A stretch of 64,000 nt of DNA, taken from assembly GCA_905233245.1 (NCBI GenBank), contig CAJODK010000016.1:24399-88398 (forward strand). The letters are read 5' to 3'. The translations under genes and the position numbers were made by a program. Of this stretch, positions 1 through 7,299 are shown one piece after another; the first letter of the stretch is position 1, and each line of letters begins with the position of its first letter. The notes under the pieces are model-generated. The model was not told the DNA's origin. It saw only the letters and a list, made by a program, of their open reading frames with translations, and ran no database searches. The DNA comes from an uncultured Prevotella sp. (GTDB lineage Bacteria; Bacteroidota; Bacteroidia; Bacteroidales; Bacteroidaceae).

Positions 1-687
1 ACTCTTGTTGCTAAACGGGTATTCGGCTTCTGCCAGAAAACCTTGTTTAACACATTCGTTCCAAATAACGCGACAAGCACGAAGGTATATGCCTCTTGTC
101 GTGTCCGACATCTTCTTTATGCTATTTCCCTTTGCATCTACCCCGTTCTTCATTCCTTCACTCCATTGGGCAATTACGCTCTTGTTAAGAGAAAAGCCCT
201 CTACATCCCCAACAACCCTTCGGAAGGAGCGTAAGGCGCATTCGTAGCTTTCAGCGGTTCCTGCACGTCCTTCCTTACGCCTGGCTGCAATAACGCCCTC
301 CCATATTCCGATGAAAGACTTATTCGCCTCTCCGTCTATATCCACTCCAGAAAGAATAGCACGAATAAGTGGCATGGTAAGTTGTTGCTTCTCGGCAACC
401 TTAACAAGACGTGCCCTATACCCTTCCAATACAGCTTCCCATTTCTTTTTTATCGGGAATAGGGCACTCCTGCTTGCACTCACGCTGCACACCTCGTTAA
501 AATATTTCTCCGTATAATACTCATTAAGATGCTGGAAATAGCGTTCCTCCTTGCCATTAGCTGACCTGTAGAAACGAACAGACAAAGGATATTCATCTGA
601 ACTTCGATTACTGCGCTTGTCAAGCAGCAGAGAGATATTAAAGTCTCCTACTCGATTTGTCGTTAATGATGTGACTTTTTTACCCAT
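1..687 (-). CDS. Tyrosine recombinase (integrase), 5' part, cut by window edge
   Basis: Open reading frame of 229 codons running off the left edge, starting at ATG 687-685 on the minus strand. The visible part begins MGKKVTSLTTNRVGDF and contains an N-terminal arm domain followed by a SAM-like core-binding domain; the stretch MSDTTRGIYLRACRVIW is typical of integrases of Bacteroidales mobile elements. The catalytic domain with its Arg, His and Tyr residues is outside the window. The gene starts about 170 bases from a displaced tRNA-Asn 3' end and reads away from it, as expected for an integrase at one end of an integrative element or prophage lying to the left. A TTTG/TAACTTTG promoter lies upstream. 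The family call is confident; the kind of element is inferred. Confidence 0.85.
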   Translation of the reverse strand, partial: MGKKVTSLTTNRVGDFNISLLLDKRSNRSSDEYPLSVRFYRSANGKEERYFQHLNEYYTEKYFNEVCSVSASRSALFPIKKKWEAVLEGYRARLVKVAEKQQLTMPLIRAILSGVDIDGEANKSFIGIWEGVIAARRKEGRAGTAESYECALRSFRRVVGDVEGFSLNKSVIAQWSEGMKNGVDAKGNSIKKMSDTTRGIYLRACRVIWNECVKQGFLAEAEYPFSNKS

Positions 688-695
688 ATTATTAC

Positions 696-717
696 TTTGC
701 GAACGATTTGCGAACGA
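696..717. repeat. Two tandem 11-bp direct repeats upstream of the integrase
   Basis: TTTGCGAACGA occurs at 696-706 and again at 707-717, in the leader between the integrase promoter and its start codon. Placement suggests a binding site for the integrase or an element regulator (inference). A short hairpin (AGACC/GGTCT) lies just upstream near 732-747. Confidence 0.6.
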
Positions 718-775
718 TTTGAGCCATTAAAAGACCTTTTAGGGTCTAAAATCGATTCGGTTCTGGAATACGCTG

Positions 776-807
776 CAAAGTTACTAAATAGTTTGTAATC
801 AAGCAAA
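776..807 (-). promoter_or_regulatory. Bacteroidetes-type promoter for the integrase
   Basis: On the minus strand a TAACTTTG -7 element (776-783) is preceded, after 20 bases, by TTTG (804-807), matching the TTTG-N19-21-TAnnTTTG pattern of the primary sigma factor of this phylum. Transcription would run into the integrase after a leader of roughly 80 bases. Confidence 0.7.
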
Positions 808-858
808 TAAATGTAAAGTTTTTTGATATTTTTTAATATGAGAAAATATTTATTTTTT

Positions 859-903
859 TGACTGTTAATCAGGGGGTCCTTGGTTCAAGCCCAAGAGGGA
901 GCG
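859..903 (+). other. Displaced tRNA-Asn 3' end: probable attachment-site core
   Basis: The segment reads as the 3' part of a tRNA-Asn from the anticodon stem onward: anticodon loop CTGTTAA (862-868, anticodon GTT), 3' anticodon stem TCAGG, T arm CTTGG-TTCAAGC-CCAAG (879-895), acceptor strand AGGGAGC and discriminator G (903). The 5' half is missing; upstream is AT-rich sequence with no D arm or matching acceptor strand. A lone tRNA 3' end next to an integrase is the hallmark of an att site left by integration into a tRNA gene. The intact tRNA should lie at the other end of the element, outside the window. Confidence 0.75.
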
Positions 904-907
904 CATC

Positions 908-933
908 AACCTCAGCAATTGCTGAGGTTTTTT
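908..933 (+). terminator. Rho-independent terminator after the tRNA-Asn remnant
   Basis: A perfect palindrome with 11-base arms (AACCTCAGCAA at 908-918 and its complement at 919-929) is followed directly by a T run. This is the normal layout of a tRNA terminator. Confidence 0.8.
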
Positions 934-938
934 CTTGG

Positions 939-983
939 GCTTTCACCAAGGTTCTTTCAGTCGCCCGAAGGCTTGGTGAAAGC
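939..983. repeat. 12-bp inverted repeat between two tRNA-tail copies
   Basis: GCTTTCACCAAG (939-950) is exactly complementary to CTTGGTGAAAGC (972-983), with a 21-base loop. Its left part with the preceding bases (934-951) nearly matches the reverse complement of the tRNA T arm at 879-896, so the block may be an inverted, decayed copy of the tRNA tail. A second small hairpin GCACCT/AGGTGC follows at 988-1000. Confidence 0.6.
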
Positions 984-1009
984 GTAGCACCTGAAGGTGC
1001 GTCCGATTA

Positions 1010-1029
1010 CAAGCCCAAGAGGGAGCGCA
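1010..1029 (+). repeat. Second copy of the tRNA-Asn tail (20 bp direct repeat)
   Basis: The 20 bases beginning CAAGCCCAAG here are identical to those at 886-905 in the tRNA-Asn remnant. The 5' strand of the T stem is not preserved here. It is followed by its own terminator, suggesting a collapsed tandem tRNA array or an older integration scar. Confidence 0.65.
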
Positions 1030-1057
1030 AAAGACAGCTTAGGCTGTCTTTTTTTTG
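1029..1057 (+). terminator. Rho-independent terminator after second tRNA-tail copy
   Basis: AAAAGACAGC (1029-1038) pairs with GCTGTCTTTT (1043-1052) around a TTAG loop and merges into a T run. Confidence 0.8.
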
Positions 1058-1085
1058 TTTATTTCATAACTATTTGTTAACTTTG
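1054..1085 (+). promoter_or_regulatory. Promoter for the S41 peptidase gene
   Basis: TTTG at 1054-1057, 20 bases, then TAACTTTG at 1078-1085: a full match to the phylum's consensus. It overlaps the T run of the preceding terminator. A leader of about 35 bases with repeated TAAAGTA-like heptads leads to the ATG at 1127. Confidence 0.75.
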
Positions 1086-1126
1086 CACTCAGAAATAGTA
1101 TAAAGTATAAAGTATAAGGTATATAT

Positions 1127-2869
1127 ATGTATAAGGTACTGATAGGAATATTGCTGATGGCGGTAACATCGGCAATGGGTGAGGAGAAAAAGAATCATAA
1201 CTTCACGGTAGCGAAGAATATGGATACGTTTACGGCTATCTACAAGAATCTGGACTTGATGTATGTAGATACGCTGGATGCTGACGTGACGATAGGTAAC
1301 GGCATACAGTCAATGCTGCGCTCGCTGGACCCCTACACGGAGTATTATCCCGCAAGCGAGATGAAGAACCTGAAGCAGATGCTGACGGGTAAGTATGCTG
1401 GTATAGGCGCCTTGATAAAGAAGGACCTGAGCACGGGCAACGTGGTGATAGACGAGCCCTACGAGGGTATGCCTGCTGATGAGGCGGGACTGAAGAAGGG
1501 TGATGTCATCGTGGCTGTGGATGATACAACGATGCTGGGAAAGGATGTGTCGTACGTGAGCAGTCATCTGAGGGGTGACCCTGGAACGACGTTTAAACTT
1601 ACGTACGAAACGGGGGCAAGCTCCCTACGAAACGCTAACGCTACGAAACGTGGCAAAGCCACTACGAAAACCGTGATGATAACGAGGAAGGCGATACAAC
1701 TGCCTAGCGTACCTTACTATGGGATAATCAACGAAACGGGAGCGAACTCCCTACGAAACGCTAACGCTACGAAACAGCCTTCGGCTTACGAAAACTACAA
1801 GATAGGCTATCTGGTGCTGACGCAGTTTACGGAGAACTGTGCAAGGGACGTGAGACGTGCCCTCGTGGATATGCGCAGCAAGGGTATGGAGAGCCTCATC
1901 CTGGACCTGAGAGGGAATGGCGGCGGTTCGCTACAGGAGGCGATAAAGATAGTGAATATGTTTGTACCAAAGGGTGAGACCATCGTCACCACCAAGGGAA
2001 AGATAAAGCGTACCAACAACGTATATAAGACGGAACAGGAACCGCTGGATACCGTAATGCCCGTAGTGGTGCTGGTGAACGGCAATTCGGCATCGGCAAG
2101 TGAGATAACAGCAGGGTCACTGCAGGACCTGGACCGCGCCACGATAATGGGTACCAGAACCTACGGTAAGGGACTGGTGCAGCAGACGGTGGAGCTACCT
2201 CATGACGGTTCGCTGAAACTGACGGTATCGAAATACTACATACCGAGCGGGCGATGCATACAGGCCATAAACTACAAACACACGGGCGGAGGATATAAGG
2301 AGCATATCCCTGACTCGCTGACGAAGGAATTCAAGACCAGAAAGGGCAGGATAGTACGCGATGGCGGTGGCATAAAGCCCGACATAGAGGTGAAGGCGGA
2401 CTCGCTGCCAAATATCGCCCTCTATCTGGGACAGGGTGGTCTGGACTCTACGGAGGTGGCATTCCACTACGTGGTGGACTATATCAACAGCCATCCTACG
2501 ATAGCCCCTGCGGAGGACTTCCGCCTGAGCGATGCTGACTATGCTGATTTCAAGCAGAGGGTGCTGAAGAGTGGTTTCAAATATGACCGCGAGACGAGCA
2601 AGGAATACAAAAAACTTGTGGAATTTGCGAAGTTTGAGGGTTACTACGACGATGCCAAGGCGGAGTTTGAGGCTCTGGAGAAGAAGTTGCAGCATAATCT
2701 GGAACGCGAGCTGGACAATAATCGCAAGGTCATCAGTCAGATGCTGGAGCAGGACATCGTGACGCACTACTACTATCAGCGTGGTGCCATAGCGAATATG
2801 ATACAGAGGGATAAGGTGGTTATAGCTGCTATAGAGCAGCTACGAAACGCTGACGCTACGAAACGCTGA
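1127..2869 (+). CDS. S41 family C-terminal processing peptidase with PDZ domain
   Basis: Secreted or periplasmic serine protease of the CtpA/tail-specific type, 580 residues. A signal peptide covers about residues 1-18 (MYKVLIGILLMAVTSAMG). An S41 N-terminal helical region follows, then a PDZ domain (about 105-205, with EAGLKKGDVIVAVDD) and the peptidase domain (about 230-420). The catalytic serine lies in VLVNGNSASASEI (about 324) and the lysine in GTRTYGKGLVQ (about 346). Two low-complexity insertions (around 160-182 and 202-223, containing LRNANATK) interrupt the region between PDZ and peptidase, and the last residues EQLRNADATKR are also repeat-derived; all three come from TACGAAAC/palindrome arrays in the DNA. 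Likely role: processing or degradation of envelope proteins. The family call is secure; the substrate is unknown. Confidence 0.93.
   Translation: MYKVLIGILLMAVTSAMGEEKKNHNFTVAKNMDTFTAIYKNLDLMYVDTLDADVTIGNGIQSMLRSLDPYTEYYPASEMKNLKQMLTGKYAGIGALIKKDLSTGNVVIDEPYEGMPADEAGLKKGDVIVAVDDTTMLGKDVSYVSSHLRGDPGTTFKLTYETGASSLRNANATKRGKATTKTVMITRKAIQLPSVPYYGIINETGANSLRNANATKQPSAYENYKIGYLVLTQFTENCARDVRRALVDMRSKGMESLILDLRGNGGGSLQEAIKIVNMFVPKGETIVTTKGKIKRTNNVYKTEQEPLDTVMPVVVLVNGNSASASEITAGSLQDLDRATIMGTRTYGKGLVQQTVELPHDGSLKLTVSKYYIPSGRCIQAINYKHTGGGYKEHIPDSLTKEFKTRKGRIVRDGGGIKPDIEVKADSLPNIALYLGQGGLDSTEVAFHYVVDYINSHPTIAPAEDFRLSDADYADFKQRVLKSGFKYDRETSKEYKKLVEFAKFEGYYDDAKAEFEALEKKLQHNLERELDNNRKVISQMLEQDIVTHYYYQRGAIANMIQRDKVVIAAIEQLRNADATKR
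1604..1670. repeat. TACGAAAC / mini-palindrome array 1 (inside the S41 gene)
   Basis: TACGAAAC occurs at 1604, 1626 and 1642, with TACGAAAA at 1663, separated by short inverted repeats: GGGGGCAAGCTCCC, GCTAACGC and GTGGCAAAGCCAC. The insertion keeps the reading frame. Confidence 0.8.
1730..1794. repeat. TACGAAAC / mini-palindrome array 2 (inside the S41 gene)
   Basis: Same architecture as array 1: ACGAAAC at 1731, TACGAAAC at 1752 and 1768, TACGAAAA at 1787, separated by GGGAGCGAACTCCC, GCTAACGC and AGCCTTCGGCT. The reading frame is kept. Confidence 0.8.
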
Positions 2870-2899
2870 CGCTACGAAACGGCCCACGGCCTACGAAAA
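2824..2899. repeat. TACGAAAC / mini-palindrome array 3 (spans the S41 stop codon)
   Basis: An 18-base hairpin (2824-2841) leads into TACGAAAC at 2841, 2857 and 2873 and TACGAAAA at 2892, separated by GCTGACGC, GCTGACGC and GGCCCACGGCC. The S41 stop codon (2867-2869) lies inside the second GCTGACGC, so the last residues of the protease come from the repeat. Confidence 0.8.
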
Positions 2900-2927
2900 C
2901 GAGAAATCACATCAACGATATAAAGTT

Positions 2928-5087
2928 ATGGGCAAAAAGAGTGGAAAGAAAGGCGGGAAGAGAATTACCCGACCTGAACTGGCAGAGAGAATCGAGAATT
3001 TCTTCAGGGGAAGACCCGATCAGGTGGTTCCCTTCAAGGAACTGTTCAGACAACTGCGCCTGGACACCCATCCCATGAAGATGCTCGCCATCGACATCAT
3101 GGAAGATATGGCGTGGGATGACTTCCTCGTCAAGGTGACTGACTCCTCATACAAACTGGCGGACAGTACGCAGGTGATGGAGGGCATATTCCAGGCGAAG
3201 TCGAATGGCAGAAACAGCATCATGCCCGATGGCAGCGACAAACCTATCTTCGTGGCTGAGCGCAACAGTAAATGGGCAATGACGGGCGACAGGGTGAGAT
3301 TCTGCATCATGGCTCGTCGCCGTACCCATATCCGTGAAGCCGAGGTGCTAGAGATAATCCAAAGGAAGAAAGACCAGTTTGTGGGAAAACTGATGGTGGA
3401 GGAGGATATGGCATTCCTCGTGCCACAGGAACCCGTGAGCGTCAATATCATAGTGCCGCGCAAGAAACTCAAGGGCGGCAAGACGGGAGACCGCGCTGTG
3501 GTGAAGGTGATAGCATGGCCTGACGGAGAGCACCGAAGCATTCTGGCTGAGGTGGTGGACATCCTCGGTGAAATGGGAGAAAACAATGCCGAGATGAATG
3601 CTATACTGGCGCAGTATGGTTTGCCTTACAAATATCCGCAGGAGGTGGAGGATGCTGCCAATAAAATCAGCGACCAGATACCTCAGGAGGAGATAGACCG
3701 GAGAGAGGACTTCCGTCAGGTATTCACCTGCACCATAGACCCACACGATGCCAAGGACTTCGACGATGCACTGTCCATCCGCCGTATGGACAACGGACTG
3801 TGGGAGGTCGGAGTGCATATCGCCGATGTGAGTCACTACGTGACAGAGGGGTCCATAATAGATAAGGAGGCACAGAAGCGTGCCACGAGCATATACCTCG
3901 TGGACCGCACCATACCGATGCTGCCCGAGAGACTGTGCAACTACATCTGTTCGCTCAGACCTGACGAGGATAAACTGGCATACTCCGTCATCTTCGAGAT
4001 GGACGATGAGGCACAAATCAAGGCACACCGCATAGTGCACACGGTCATCAGGAGCAATAGGAGGTATTGCTATGAGGAGGTGCAAAAGGTAATCGAGGAT
4101 AACGGGAACGGGAACGGGAACGACCCTTACACTGAACAGTTGCTCACCCTCGACCGCTTGGCTAAGAAACTGAGGGAAGAGAGGTTTAAGAACGGTTCGG
4201 TGAAGTTTGACCGCGAGGAGATGCGCTTCGACATCGATGAGACGGGCAAACCGCTGAGGGTGTATTTCAAGCGTTCGCAGGATGCCAACAAACTAATCGA
4301 GGAATTCATGCTCGCCGCCAATAAATGCGTAGCGGAAAGCGTCGGCAGGGTGCCTAAGGGCAAAAAAGCGAAGACTCTACCCTACCGCATACATGAGCAA
4401 CCAGACCCTATCAAACTGGAACAGCTGAAGCAGTTTGCCGTGCGCTTCGGATACAAGATGAAGTCAACCAGCACGAAGGGCGCTACGGCACGTGCCATCA
4501 ATGCCCTGATGGACGAATGCGAAGGCAGAGTGGAGAGCAATACCATACAGCGCGTGGCACTCAAGGCGATGATGAAGGCTAAGTACTCCACACATAACGT
4601 GGGACACTTCGGACTAGCCTTCGACTACTACACCCACTTCACCTCACCCATACGACGCTATCCTGACACGATGGTGCACCGACTCCTGACACGCTACGAG
4701 CAGGGTGGTAAGAGCGCCAACCAGGATAAGTACGAGGAACTGTGCGAGCACTCCAGCGACATGGAACAGATAGCTGCCAATGCAGAGCGTGACTCCATCA
4801 AATATAAAATGGTGGAGTACATGGGGCAATTTATCGGAGAGGAATATGACGCCCATATCTCCGGTCTGATGAGCTATGGCATCTACGCCGAGATAGACGA
4901 GAACCACTGCGAGGGTATGATAAGCATCCATGACCTGAAGGATGACTACTATGAGTTTGATGAAAGAAACTTCTGCCTCGTAGGGCGCCGCCACCATAAC
5001 ACATACCAACTGGGTGAGGCAATCCGCATAAAGGTGGTAAAGGCGAATTTGGAAAAGAGACAACTTGACTTTGTGATTGTAGAATGA
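2928..5087 (+). CDS. rnr: Ribonuclease R
   Basis: Processive 3'-5' exoribonuclease, 719 residues, able to degrade structured RNA. Order: basic N-terminus with a winged-helix region (about 10-75), cold-shock-like OB folds (about 85-235), RNB catalytic domain with the Asp-rich metal site DPHDAKDFDDAL (about 268-280) and HFTSPIRRYPD (about 567), and a C-terminal S1 domain (about 640-719). An Asn-Gly run (NGNGNGN, about 392-398) is encoded by tandem AACGGG hexamers and looks like a tolerated loop expansion. The stop overlaps the start of the next helicase gene by four bases, so the two RNA-decay proteins are probably translated together. Confidence 0.96.
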   Translation: MGKKSGKKGGKRITRPELAERIENFFRGRPDQVVPFKELFRQLRLDTHPMKMLAIDIMEDMAWDDFLVKVTDSSYKLADSTQVMEGIFQAKSNGRNSIMPDGSDKPIFVAERNSKWAMTGDRVRFCIMARRRTHIREAEVLEIIQRKKDQFVGKLMVEEDMAFLVPQEPVSVNIIVPRKKLKGGKTGDRAVVKVIAWPDGEHRSILAEVVDILGEMGENNAEMNAILAQYGLPYKYPQEVEDAANKISDQIPQEEIDRREDFRQVFTCTIDPHDAKDFDDALSIRRMDNGLWEVGVHIADVSHYVTEGSIIDKEAQKRATSIYLVDRTIPMLPERLCNYICSLRPDEDKLAYSVIFEMDDEAQIKAHRIVHTVIRSNRRYCYEEVQKVIEDNGNGNGNDPYTEQLLTLDRLAKKLREERFKNGSVKFDREEMRFDIDETGKPLRVYFKRSQDANKLIEEFMLAANKCVAESVGRVPKGKKAKTLPYRIHEQPDPIKLEQLKQFAVRFGYKMKSTSTKGATARAINALMDECEGRVESNTIQRVALKAMMKAKYSTHNVGHFGLAFDYYTHFTSPIRRYPDTMVHRLLTRYEQGGKSANQDKYEELCEHSSDMEQIAANAERDSIKYKMVEYMGQFIGEEYDAHISGLMSYGIYAEIDENHCEGMISIHDLKDDYYEFDERNFCLVGRRHHNTYQLGEAIRIKVVKANLEKRQLDFVIVE
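4101..4124 (+). repeat. In-frame AACGGG hexamer repeat in rnr
   Basis: Three AACGGG hexamers and one AACGAC give (Asn-Gly)3-Asn-Asp within the RNB region. Similar in-frame AACNNN runs occur in cysS, the SNF2 gene and the PL9 genes. Confidence 0.75.
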
Positions 5088-6730
5088 CATTTAGTGAATT
5101 AGGGATACAACAGGAGATTTGCAGTGCAGTAGAGGAACTGGGCTTCGAGCACCCCATGCCCATACAGGAGGCGGTGATACCGAAGTTAGTTGAAAGTAAA
5201 GACCTCATCGCACTGGCACAGACGGGAACGGGAAAGACGGCAGCCTTCGGATTGCCTCTATTGCAGATGGTGGATGCAAAAGACCGTACCACACAGGCGG
5301 TGGTGCTCTCGCCCACTCGTGAACTGTGTCTGCAGATAACCGATGACCTGCGCGACTTCTCCAAATATCTCAAGGGGGTGAAGGTGGTAGCCGTATATGG
5401 CGGCACGAGTATCAGCGACCAGATACGTTCGCTGAGGCACGGAGCACAGATTATAGTGGCTACACCTGGTCGTCTCATAGACCTCATGGAAAGAGGCAAG
5501 GCTCATCTGGAAGACGTGCGCCACATAGTGCTCGACGAGGCTGACGAGATGCTCAACATGGGTTTCTCTGACAGCATCAATGCTATCTTCGACGCCCTGC
5601 CAGAGGAACACCAGACGCTACTCTTCTCTGCTACCATGAGTCGTGAGGTGGAACGAGTGGCAAAACGCTACCTGCACAACTACGAAGAGATAGTGGTGGG
5701 CTCGCGAAACGAGGGGGCAGAGAATGTCAACCACATATACTATATGGTGAATGCCAAGGACAAATACCTCGCTCTGAAACGTATCGTGGACTACTATCCC
5801 CGCATATACGGCATCATATTCTGTCGCACCAAGGTGGAGACACAGGAGATAGCCGACAAACTCATCAAAGAAGGATATAATGCCGAAGCCCTGCATGGTG
5901 ACCTGTCGCAACAACAGCGAGACCTCACGATGCAGAAATTCCGCAACCACATAACACAACTCCTCGTGGCCACCGACGTGGCAGCACGCGGACTGGACGT
6001 CAATGACCTTACGCACGTCATCAACTACTCCATGCCCGATGACACGGAGTCATACACACACCGTTCGGGGCGTACTGGCAGAGCAGGCAAAAAAGGCACA
6101 AGCATCGCCATCATCCACACCCGTGAGCGTCATAAGATACGTGATGTGGAGAAGGCGATAGGCAAGAACTTCGTGGCTGGCCGCGTACCTTCTGCAGAGG
6201 AGATATGCACCAAACAACTGTTTCGCGCTATCGATGAAATCGAGAAAACCGACGTTATCGATGAACAGATAGAGCCATTCATGACGGAGATACGCCGCCA
6301 CTTCGAATATGTCGATAAGGAGGAGATACTCAAAAAGGTGGTAAGCAGAGAGTTTGGCAGATTCCTGAAATACTACGCTAATGCGCCAGAGATAGAAGAG
6401 GTGTCTGTAAAGAAAAGGGATGAAGGAAGAGGGATGAAGGGTGACCGCACGGACTGGAAGTCAAAGAAACCACGTGAGGGCGTACAGAAAGGCTACACCA
6501 AACTCTTTATAAATCTCGGCAGAAACGACCGTTTCTTCCCTGGCGAGGTGATGCAGTTTATCAATCGCAACGTACCCGGCCGTCAGGAGGTGGGGCATAT
6601 CGATATCATGCCAGCCTTCTGCCTGATAGAGGTGCCTAAGCGAGACGCCAAGAAAGTCATCAAGGCACTCAGTCATGCATACTATCATAACAAGAAGGTG
6701 GTGTGCAGAGAAGATAGAGGTAAGTGGTGA
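5084..6730 (+). CDS. DEAD-box RNA helicase with DbpA-type RNA-binding domain
   Basis: ATP-dependent RNA helicase of 548 residues. The core carries Q-motif residues PMPIQEAVIP, Walker A AQTGTGKT (about 45), DEAD (about 152), SAT (about 183) and motif VI HRSGRTGRAGKKG (about 326). After a charged linker, residues about 470-547 form a DbpA/CsdA-type RRM (GYTKLFINLGRNDRFF), which recruits such helicases to structured rRNA. Likely roles are ribosome assembly or RNA decay with RNase R, whose gene overlaps its start by four bases. It is closest in layout to DeaD/CsdA or DbpA; the exact orthologue is not settled. Confidence 0.93.
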   Translation: MTFSELGIQQEICSAVEELGFEHPMPIQEAVIPKLVESKDLIALAQTGTGKTAAFGLPLLQMVDAKDRTTQAVVLSPTRELCLQITDDLRDFSKYLKGVKVVAVYGGTSISDQIRSLRHGAQIIVATPGRLIDLMERGKAHLEDVRHIVLDEADEMLNMGFSDSINAIFDALPEEHQTLLFSATMSREVERVAKRYLHNYEEIVVGSRNEGAENVNHIYYMVNAKDKYLALKRIVDYYPRIYGIIFCRTKVETQEIADKLIKEGYNAEALHGDLSQQQRDLTMQKFRNHITQLLVATDVAARGLDVNDLTHVINYSMPDDTESYTHRSGRTGRAGKKGTSIAIIHTRERHKIRDVEKAIGKNFVAGRVPSAEEICTKQLFRAIDEIEKTDVIDEQIEPFMTEIRRHFEYVDKEEILKKVVSREFGRFLKYYANAPEIEEVSVKKRDEGRGMKGDRTDWKSKKPREGVQKGYTKLFINLGRNDRFFPGEVMQFINRNVPGRQEVGHIDIMPAFCLIEVPKRDAKKVIKALSHAYYHNKKVVCREDRGKW

Positions 6731-7299
6731 AACTTCATACAACATACTTTGGAAGTGTAAACTGGTATCGGCAACTGATAACTGCCGATGAGCCCGTCGT
6801 AATAGACGATGAGGAGAGATATGTAAAACAGACTTCCCGCAATCGTTGTGAGATAGCAACTGCCAATGGCAAACAGGTGCTGACAGTGCCTGTCACGGTT
6901 CAAGGGGCTCAAAAGGTTCGAGAGGTTTTGGTGAGCGAGCACGGCAACTGGCGTCATCACCACTGGGAGGCACTCAAGAGCGCCTACGGCATGTCGCCCT
7001 TCTTCGACTATTATCAAGACGACATATATCCCTTCTTCGACGAACAGGCTTTCCATGATAACCACTGGGAGCACCTCTATGACTACAATATGGCTATCAT
7101 AGAAAAGATTAAGGAATTACTGGGAGTCACAAATGTCCCTATAACTCCCCTATCACTCCACATTACCTCCCCTATACCTCCCATAAAATACTATCAGACC
7201 TTCCAGAAAAAAAACGGTTTCATCGCTGGTCTCTCCATCCTCGATCTGCTTTTCAACGAGGGACCAGAGTCTATACTATACCTCACTTCTTCTCATTAA
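6724..7299 (+). CDS. WbqC-like family protein
   Basis: 191 residues starting at GTG 6724 (or GTG 6727), overlapping the end of the helicase gene. The N-terminus KLHTTYFGSVNWYRQLI and the downstream SRNRCEIATANGKQVLTVPV and WEALKSAYGMSPFFDYY patterns are those of the WbqC family, found in surface-polysaccharide loci and elsewhere; the biochemical activity is not established. The C-terminal part contains a Pro-rich stretch (about 139-157) encoded by repeated CTCCCCTAT. It converges on the HD-domain gene and their last 17 bases overlap. Confidence 0.85.
   Translation: MVKLHTTYFGSVNWYRQLITADEPVVIDDEERYVKQTSRNRCEIATANGKQVLTVPVTVQGAQKVREVLVSEHGNWRHHHWEALKSAYGMSPFFDYYQDDIYPFFDEQAFHDNHWEHLYDYNMAIIEKIKELLGVTNVPITPLSLHITSPIPPIKYYQTFQKKNGFIAGLSILDLLFNEGPESILYLTSSH

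Noticed and set aside
858..1103. 81-codon open frame across the tRNA remnant and terminators
   Set aside because: It runs through a tRNA tail, two terminators and a promoter; no protein features.
1604..2899. Possible CRISPR array
   Set aside because: The repeated unit is only 8 bases, spacers are 7-14 bases and palindromic, and the arrays are translated in frame; no cas genes nearby.
3348..4085. 245-codon minus-strand frame opposite rnr
   Set aside because: Shadow of the RNB region; His/Val/Leu-rich composition typical of an antisense frame.
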